Shown here: positions 21,709 through 26,268 of the stretch, in pieces
How the letters are laid out: the number at the start of each line of letters is the position of its first letter
Position numbering within the stretch: position 1 is the stretch's first letter
Origin: Acidimicrobiia bacterium
Lineage (GTDB): Bacteria > Actinomycetota > Acidimicrobiia > Acidimicrobiales > SKKL01
Length of the DNA stretch: 26,268 nt
Direction of reading: 5' to 3'
Assembly (NCBI GenBank): GCA_041676705.1
Contig: JBAYRL010000016.1
Location: forward strand, 1-26,268
Notes under the pieces: model-generated
Seen by the model: only the letters and a program-made list of their open reading frames with translations
Database searches by the model: none
What the model was told of the DNA's origin: nothing
Translations under genes and position numbers: made by a program

Positions 21709-23238
21709 ATGGTTTTAAACCCTAGACCTTCGATCACCCCCCAAAGTTTGATAGCAGCGTTAATCAACCAAAACGTGCTATCTAGTGAAGATCTTATCTC
21801 CCTGCTTGGACCTGAACGACACGACCCGCCTATAGCGCTACTGGAACGTTCCATAGTAAAAAACGGGATTTTATCGGACCGCGAACTACTAGAGCTGAAA
21901 GGGCGATGCGCTCAACAACCCACAACAACACCCGAAACAGTTGGGATACCAGTACTACCCGCACCGCTAGCCAGACAGCTAGGTTCAGTTGCTGTAGCTG
22001 GCAGCGCTCCACGTGTTGCTATGATCGAAGACCTGCCTAACTATGTGGAACGCATACAAGCAGAACTAGGATCCGACACCGGTTTCGAAGTTGTTTTAAC
22101 TACCGCGACCCAGTTTGTTACGCTACTTAACCAAGCCTACGGAGACGGCGCGAAAGAAGAACACCGCCCCGAAACCGGCAACATTTTAGAACTTTTAGAC
22201 CAAGCTATAGGGCTCGAAGCGTCTGACATCCATCTCTCGGTTGGTTACCCACCGGTGCTACGCATCAACAGCGCCTTAACAGAACTACATTATCGACCTT
22301 TAACAAACAACTGGTTACGTCAAGAAATCGTAAGGCTCCTAGGAGAGGATGTCCTACCCCAAATTTTTGCGACCCATAACCTAGACGCTGCTTACTCGTA
22401 CGGGCCGGTACGGTTCCGGATCAACATCGGTGGTGACAAAGCCGGTTTAACAATGGCGCTACGGCGACTCCCGTCCAGGCTCTTGTCATACGACGAGTTA
22501 CGCCTACCACCATCAGCCCAAGCATTTGCTGAGCTGGAACGGGGACTTGTGTTAGTAACAGGTCCGACCGGTTCTGGTAAATCTACCACGCTAGCGTCAA
22601 TGCTGGCCCACATCGCGGCTACACGTCCAGTACATATGATCACTTTGGAAGACCCTATCGAATATATCCTTCCAACCAAACGGGCAGTGATACATCAGCG
22701 AGAACTTGGGCAATCATTCACAGCGTTCGACCAAGGACTAGTCCAAGCATTACGACAAGACCCCGATGTTATCCTTGTTGGAGAAGCCCGTGACACAGCA
22801 ACGATCCGAGCTGCGGTCACCGCAGCTGAAACCGGTGCTCTCGTATTTGCAACAGTACACACCTACGATGCTGTCTCCACTCTGGGACGGATCATTTCAA
22901 CCTATCCCCAAGGAGAACAAGAACAGGCCCGTTCCCAACTTGCCTATATCCTCAAAGGGGTCATATCACAAACACTAGTCCCCGCAGTTACCGGCGGGCG
23001 GGTAGCAGCCTATGAGGTGCTAGTAGGCAACTCGGCTGTAGCTAACAACCTACGCCAACCAGACGGTCTTCTTTCATTACGCCAAGTTATTGACACCGCC
23101 CCCAAAGATGTGATGCAAACATTAGAACAAGACCTGGCTCGTTTAGTCCGTAACCGGACCGTAACCGAAGAAGAAGCCCGATTCCGGGCCCGCTATGTAG
23201 ACGATTATGAACGGGCTTTACATTCCTTAGGTGGATAA
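21709..23238 (+). CDS. pilT: PilT-family retraction ATPase with N-terminal extension
   Basis: A 509-residue protein, whereas ordinary PilT is about 345. Residues 156-509 are PilT-like: LEASDIHLSVG (169-179), Walker A GPTGSGKS (285-292), Asp box LEDPIE (313-318), Walker B ILVGEARD (355-362), and GALVFATVHT (376-385). The ASDIHLSVG motif and lack of Cys pairs favour PilT over PilB. The first 150 residues are extra and helical (LIAALINQNVLSSEDLISLL, IVKNGILSDRELLELKG), resembling the MshEN/T2SSE-N domain of extension ATPases. The usual PilT AIRNLIREGK segment reads SAVANNLRQPDG. It would disassemble the pilus. ATG 21709 starts it. It has its own 205-base leader, so it may also have its own promoter. 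Confidence 0.92.
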   Translation: MVLNPRPSITPQSLIAALINQNVLSSEDLISLLGPERHDPPIALLERSIVKNGILSDRELLELKGRCAQQPTTTPETVGIPVLPAPLARQLGSVAVAGSAPRVAMIEDLPNYVERIQAELGSDTGFEVVLTTATQFVTLLNQAYGDGAKEEHRPETGNILELLDQAIGLEASDIHLSVGYPPVLRINSALTELHYRPLTNNWLRQEIVRLLGEDVLPQIFATHNLDAAYSYGPVRFRINIGGDKAGLTMALRRLPSRLLSYDELRLPPSAQAFAELERGLVLVTGPTGSGKSTTLASMLAHIAATRPVHMITLEDPIEYILPTKRAVIHQRELGQSFTAFDQGLVQALRQDPDVILVGEARDTATIRAAVTAAETGALVFATVHTYDAVSTLGRIISTYPQGEQEQARSQLAYILKGVISQTLVPAVTGGRVAAYEVLVGNSAVANNLRQPDGLLSLRQVIDTAPKDVMQTLEQDLARLVRNRTVTEEEARFRARYVDDYERALHSLGG

Positions 23239-23252
23239 AACCACAAGCGTGT

Positions 23253-23462
23253 ATGTGCCGATACTACCAAACGTTACCTATCTGGCCAGACCTGGAGCTG
23301 TACGTGCCGCCCACACCACCTAACACCGAACAACCTGCACCTACCGCTAGTGAAGTGTTAGCACCGTTTCGGGCGATAAACGAAGCTGAACGTCGCAGAG
23401 TGTTCGGGGCGTTACTACGAGCTGTGGTAACCCCAGAAGGAAAACCTGATAAAAATGGCTAA
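23253..23462 (+). CDS. Small hypothetical protein between pilT and pilM
   Basis: A 69-residue frame from ATG 23253 that ends inside the start of pilM with an 8-base overlap. It follows pilT by 14 bases. The N-terminal half is Trp/Pro-rich (IWPDLELYVPPTPPNTEQPA), and the C-terminal half is a charged helix (FRAINEAERRRVFGALLRAV). No membrane segment is seen, so it is probably cytoplasmic. The tight packing and overlap with pilM support a real gene in the operon. It might be an accessory factor for PilT or PilM; no family is recognised. No ribosome binding site of note is visible. Confidence 0.65.
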   Translation: MCRYYQTLPIWPDLELYVPPTPPNTEQPAPTASEVLAPFRAINEAERRRVFGALLRAVVTPEGKPDKNG

Positions 23463-24588
23463 ATACACTATTGGGGTTGAGATCGGATCGACAGCGGTAC
23501 GCGCCGCGAAAATATCAGGTTTAGATAAAGACACTTTCGCTATAATCGACCGGTTTTCAAATGTGGACCTGCCAGCAGGTGCAGTAACAGCGGGCGCTGT
23601 ACGCCACCCTAAAGTGGTAGCAGTCGCCTTAAAAACGGCTTTAGCTGATGTTGGTACCCGAAACAGTAAAATAGTTTTAGGTATCACTCACCCCACTGCG
23701 GGACTTACCCGTGTCCCGATCCCAGCAGCTGTCAAAACCCCTGACCGGTTGAAAGCGCTAGCTACCCTAGGCACCCAAGTATCAGCATCTCTACCAATAA
23801 ACACCACTGCTTTAGCGACCCAACAAATCACCAAAACCGAAAACGCTGAAGGAAACCCGGTTTCGCTTTTAGCAGTAGCAGGCATACGACAAGAAACTTT
23901 AGAACATACCCTAGGGATATGTTCAGCCGCTGATGTCAAACCAGTAGCGATAGACCTCTCCGCAGCGGGGCTGCTACGCAGCCTCGTACGAGACACCCCA
24001 TCATCGTTAGCTACCACAGCCATAGTAGACATTGGCGCTACCCAAACCACGATCATCATACGACAAGGGTTACGTTTACGTTCTGTGAGAGGCCTCCAAG
24101 CCGGAGGGTTAAGCCTCACAGAAACGTTAGCAGCTGCTGCGAAACTATCGTTGGAAGAAGCTGAAACACGTAAAGAAGCGACCCAGCTAGTTTCACACAC
24201 ACAACCAGAAATGGTTTTAGGGCCCGATTATACAGGCACCGCGGATGAGGAAGCCTACGAACAGAAACTCAACCAAAAAACAGTTTCCGAACAAGCCCTA
24301 GCAGCAGCAGTAGATCATCTTGTAGACCAGATCGCTTTAGCGATCGAAACAGACGCCGAAGGAGAAGTGCGCCAAGTAGCTTTATGTGGCGGATCCTCGC
24401 TTTTGAGAGGTTTGAAAGAACGGTTACAACGCCGTCTAGGTGTCGAGGTACGTATCGGCAGACCCTGGGCACATTTAGCAAACAACAACTCCAACAAACC
24501 CCATATCCAAGACGGGATAGAAAACCCGAAAACCATGTTACTTCTAGCTACTGCCATCGGACTCGGACTGTGGGAACCACCAGAATGA
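23455..24588 (+). CDS. pilM: Type IV pilus assembly protein PilM (actin-like)
   Basis: A 377-residue actin-like ATPase. The phosphate-1 motif is IGVEIGSTAVRAAKI (6-20), phosphate-2 AIVDIGATQTTIII (189-202), and the adenosine motif ALCGGSSLLRGLKERL (309-324). PilM sits in the cytoplasm, binds the N-terminus of PilN, and links PilN/PilO to the ATPases. ATG 23455 overlaps the upstream small gene by 8 bases. Its stop overlaps the pilN ATG (ATGA at 24585-24588). Confidence 0.95.
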   Translation: MAKYTIGVEIGSTAVRAAKISGLDKDTFAIIDRFSNVDLPAGAVTAGAVRHPKVVAVALKTALADVGTRNSKIVLGITHPTAGLTRVPIPAAVKTPDRLKALATLGTQVSASLPINTTALATQQITKTENAEGNPVSLLAVAGIRQETLEHTLGICSAADVKPVAIDLSAAGLLRSLVRDTPSSLATTAIVDIGATQTTIIIRQGLRLRSVRGLQAGGLSLTETLAAAAKLSLEEAETRKEATQLVSHTQPEMVLGPDYTGTADEEAYEQKLNQKTVSEQALAAAVDHLVDQIALAIETDAEGEVRQVALCGGSSLLRGLKERLQRRLGVEVRIGRPWAHLANNNSNKPHIQDGIENPKTMLLLATAIGLGLWEPPE

Positions 24589-25274
24589 TCAAACCGTTAA
24601 AAACCGCCAAAACACGGGCTGCCCAAACAAACACGAACCCCCCAGAATCGTTAGCGATACCAGTAACAACATTCAATTTTATCGCTGATCGTGTAGCAAA
24701 ACAAAAAGAAGCGAAACGCCAAACTGTTCTAGCGTCCCTAGTTGGGGTGGCAATAATTGTCGTGACTTTTGGTGCTAACATGCTGCTCGGCGGGCAAATT
24801 AATAACGTTAAGCAAAACACAACCCAGATCAAAGTATTAACAGAACGTGCTACGGTGGAAGCACAACAACGCTTCGGTGGGGCCCGGATCAATCTAAACA
24901 CCCATCTTCCTGAACGGGTCGCAGAACTACGAGAAGCCGCCCAAGGAACTATAAAACCTGATGACCTGGTAGAACAAGTTTTTGTTGCGTTCCCAAACCA
25001 GGTAAAGGTCACAAAACTAACCGTTATGGTTGACCCAACAAATAGCGACAACTCAACATTACATTTAACAGCTGTAGCCCCCACACGACAAGATACAATC
25101 GCAGCGTTTGAAGCTATACAAGAAGCACACCTTTTTAAAGGTATCCCTCCTGTTGTGGAATACCATGGGAACCCACCTAATGTCGAAATCACTATCGAAG
25201 GTACTTTGGCCGCCGGTTTCACAGACATCTTAACAAAAGAGCTCGACAACGACTTCGGAGTTCTAGATGAATAA
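24585..25274 (+). CDS. pilN: Type IV pilus assembly protein PilN
   Basis: It is 229 residues from ATG 24585. The frame is open further upstream inside pilM, but the ATGA overlap fixes the start. The cytoplasmic N-terminus is about 45 residues, one membrane segment lies at about 48-68 (VLASLVGVAIIVVTFGANML), then a coiled-coil-like stretch and a beta-alpha C-terminal domain (QVKVTKLTVMVD, NVEITIEGTLA). PilN normally starts with INLLP, which docks PilM; here the tail is longer and reads SLAIPVTTFNFIADRVAKQ, so the docking motif is modified. Its stop overlaps the pilO start by 8 bases. Confidence 0.88.
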   Translation: MIKPLKTAKTRAAQTNTNPPESLAIPVTTFNFIADRVAKQKEAKRQTVLASLVGVAIIVVTFGANMLLGGQINNVKQNTTQIKVLTERATVEAQQRFGGARINLNTHLPERVAELREAAQGTIKPDDLVEQVFVAFPNQVKVTKLTVMVDPTNSDNSTLHLTAVAPTRQDTIAAFEAIQEAHLFKGIPPVVEYHGNPPNVEITIEGTLAAGFTDILTKELDNDFGVLDE

Positions 25275-26043
25275 AACACGAAAATGGGACCGAAAAACCT
25301 GGTTAGTTATCGCTGTAACGGCAACCGCATTTATAGCGTTGATCGCAACCGTATTGTTACCCACAATAACCAAATACCAAACCGCTAAAAACGAACACAG
25401 TGACGCTGTTGCGGACAACGATGTAGCAATGCGAAACCTTGAAAACCTGGGGACAAACAGCGAAGAGTCCCCGTTGATGCAACAAGGCTTACTTGCTGAT
25501 TCTAAAATCTGGTCCCCACAAACAGATCAAACCGATCAGGAAGCCGCAACACTATACAACCTTGATTTGATCAACATTATTGACACCGCAACACGAAACA
25601 CAGGGCTGTCAGCTGATGATGTGCAGCTAGGCCGCCATGTACAAACCAGTATCGAAACCTTATGGGTGCGGTCGTTAACCCTTAACGCCGACGCTGGTGC
25701 TGATACAGCTACCCGGTTCATTGAACAGTTACAAAGCTTGGGACAGTTTGTGACAGTAACACAGTTCGAAATGTCATACAGCGACACACCGAAATTTACG
25801 TTAGTGGCACAACTTTGGTTCTCTACAAAACCAGGGATAAACCGCTCGGGTGACACCACAACTGGTGATGTTAGCGAACCGGAAAACAATAATTCCCAAA
25901 TTATAGAGAACAGTGACCCTGAAAATGAACCGGTCGATGTGCTACCGAACGATGTGCCGATAGCCCCTGAGAACGTGTTACGACGTGGTACAGAAATGTT
26001 AGACAATCTTGACAATGGTGACAACCCTGAAAACCAGTTTTAG
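25267..26043 (+). CDS. pilO: Type IV pilus assembly protein PilO
   Basis: A 258-residue protein with a short basic N-terminus, a single membrane segment at about 12-31 (WLVIAVTATAFIALIATVLL), a coiled-coil-like stretch, and a ferredoxin-like beta-alpha domain (ETLWVRSLTLNADAG, then FIEQLQSLGQFVTVTQFEM, then FTLVAQLWFS). PilO pairs with PilN in the periplasm or cell-wall space. The C-terminal 65 residues are acidic and Asn/Pro-rich, probably disordered (GDVSEPENNN, DPENEPVDVLPNDVP), an extension not usual in PilO. The assignment rests on position after PilM and PilN plus topology. It is the last gene before the operon terminator. Confidence 0.85.
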   Translation: MNKTRKWDRKTWLVIAVTATAFIALIATVLLPTITKYQTAKNEHSDAVADNDVAMRNLENLGTNSEESPLMQQGLLADSKIWSPQTDQTDQEAATLYNLDLINIIDTATRNTGLSADDVQLGRHVQTSIETLWVRSLTLNADAGADTATRFIEQLQSLGQFVTVTQFEMSYSDTPKFTLVAQLWFSTKPGINRSGDTTTGDVSEPENNNSQIIENSDPENEPVDVLPNDVPIAPENVLRRGTEMLDNLDNGDNPENQF

Positions 26044-26090
26044 GTTACGTACCCAAAGTTTTAAACAGGGCTAGACCACCAAAAAACAAC

Positions 26091-26150
26091 AACAGTGTCA
26101 AACTTTCACCAACCCAAAGACGGGCCGTAAAGTTTGACACTGTTTGTTTT
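26091..26150. terminator. Strong terminator of the pilus gene cluster
   Basis: A 16-base perfect stem pairs 26091-26106 (AACAGTGTCAAACTTT) with 26129-26144 (AAAGTTTGACACTGTT) around a 22-base loop, followed by TGTTTT. It ends the pilus series and lies next to a convergent partial gene, so it may serve both strands. Confidence 0.88.
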
Positions 26151-26268
26151 AATAGCGCACTAGATGTGCTTTAGTACGAGTTGGGCGGATAGGTAAAATA
26201 GGGTCACCGGAACCCAACCAAACCCGCTGGTCGTACTCTATTTTAGAGTTAGGTTGCATAATTGCACG
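26149..26268 (-). CDS. C-terminal end of an unknown converging gene (partial)
   Basis: On the minus strand a frame is open from the window edge to TAA at 26149-26151, giving at least 39 residues (ending IRPTRTKAHLVRY). Codon use resembles the neighbours, and the position right after a bidirectional-looking terminator fits a convergent gene. It is too short to identify, and it could be a chance open frame. Confidence 0.4.
   Translation of the reverse strand, partial: RAIMQPNSKIEYDQRVWLGSGDPILPIRPTRTKAHLVRY

Noticed and set aside
24384..24584. Possible 67-residue longer N-terminus for PilN
   Set aside because: It lies wholly within pilM in another frame, and the ATGA overlap at 24585 is the normal coupled start.
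1..26268. Insertion sequences, CRISPR arrays, integrase or attachment sites
   Set aside because: No transposase or integrase motifs, no regularly spaced identical repeats and no long terminal inverted repeats were seen on either strand.

Overview
The window looks like a chromosomal segment, or possibly a large extrachromosomal element, of a monoderm bacterium, most likely an uncultivated actinobacterium-like lineage. The evidence is indirect. The type IV pilus genes come without an outer-membrane secretin (PilQ) or PilP in the window. HolA, the sigma factor and the NusA-like protein read best as actinobacterial-type sequences. GTG and TTG starts are used next to ATG, and base composition is intermediate with many TTA/TTG codons. 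No rRNA, tRNA, CRISPR array or insertion sequence was seen, so placement stays tentative.

Layout. Bases 1-501 hold the 3' end of an RCC1-repeat protein. Bases 619-3375 (minus) encode a SNF2-family helicase with two HARP-like repeats and a mini-intein inside its Walker A motif. Bases 3.6-7.6 kb hold small or unrecognised genes in both directions, including a Flp-type prepilin (4570-4770, minus). Bases 7791-10511 (minus) encode a family A DNA polymerase with a 3'-5' exonuclease domain but no 5' nuclease domain and with large insertions. A HIRAN-domain gene and holA (DNA polymerase III delta) follow divergently and overlap by four bases. After a 348-base non-coding leader comes a FliA/WhiG-like sigma factor (12412-13527).

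From 13.5 kb to the end is a type IV pilus cluster. Two very large prepilin-like proteins are transcribed divergently with overlapping 5' ends. The plus-strand series then runs: NusA-like KH protein, small prepilin, PilB, PilC, PilT with an N-terminal extension, a 69-residue protein, PilM, PilN, PilO. It closes at a strong hairpin terminator (26091-26150). A converging partial gene on the minus strand lies at the end.

How the parts may work together. PilB and PilT would drive extension and retraction through PilC, PilM/N/O form the alignment complex, and the prepilin-like proteins form the fibre and probably its tip. The sigma factor just upstream is a candidate regulator of the pilus genes (inference). 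The HARP-SNF2 helicase, HIRAN protein, PolA and HolA form a second functional theme of replication-fork handling. The least expected items are the NusA-like protein lacking the RNA-polymerase-binding domain inside the pilus cluster, the divergent overlapping giant prepilin pair, and the insertion-bearing polymerase beside HIRAN and HolA.
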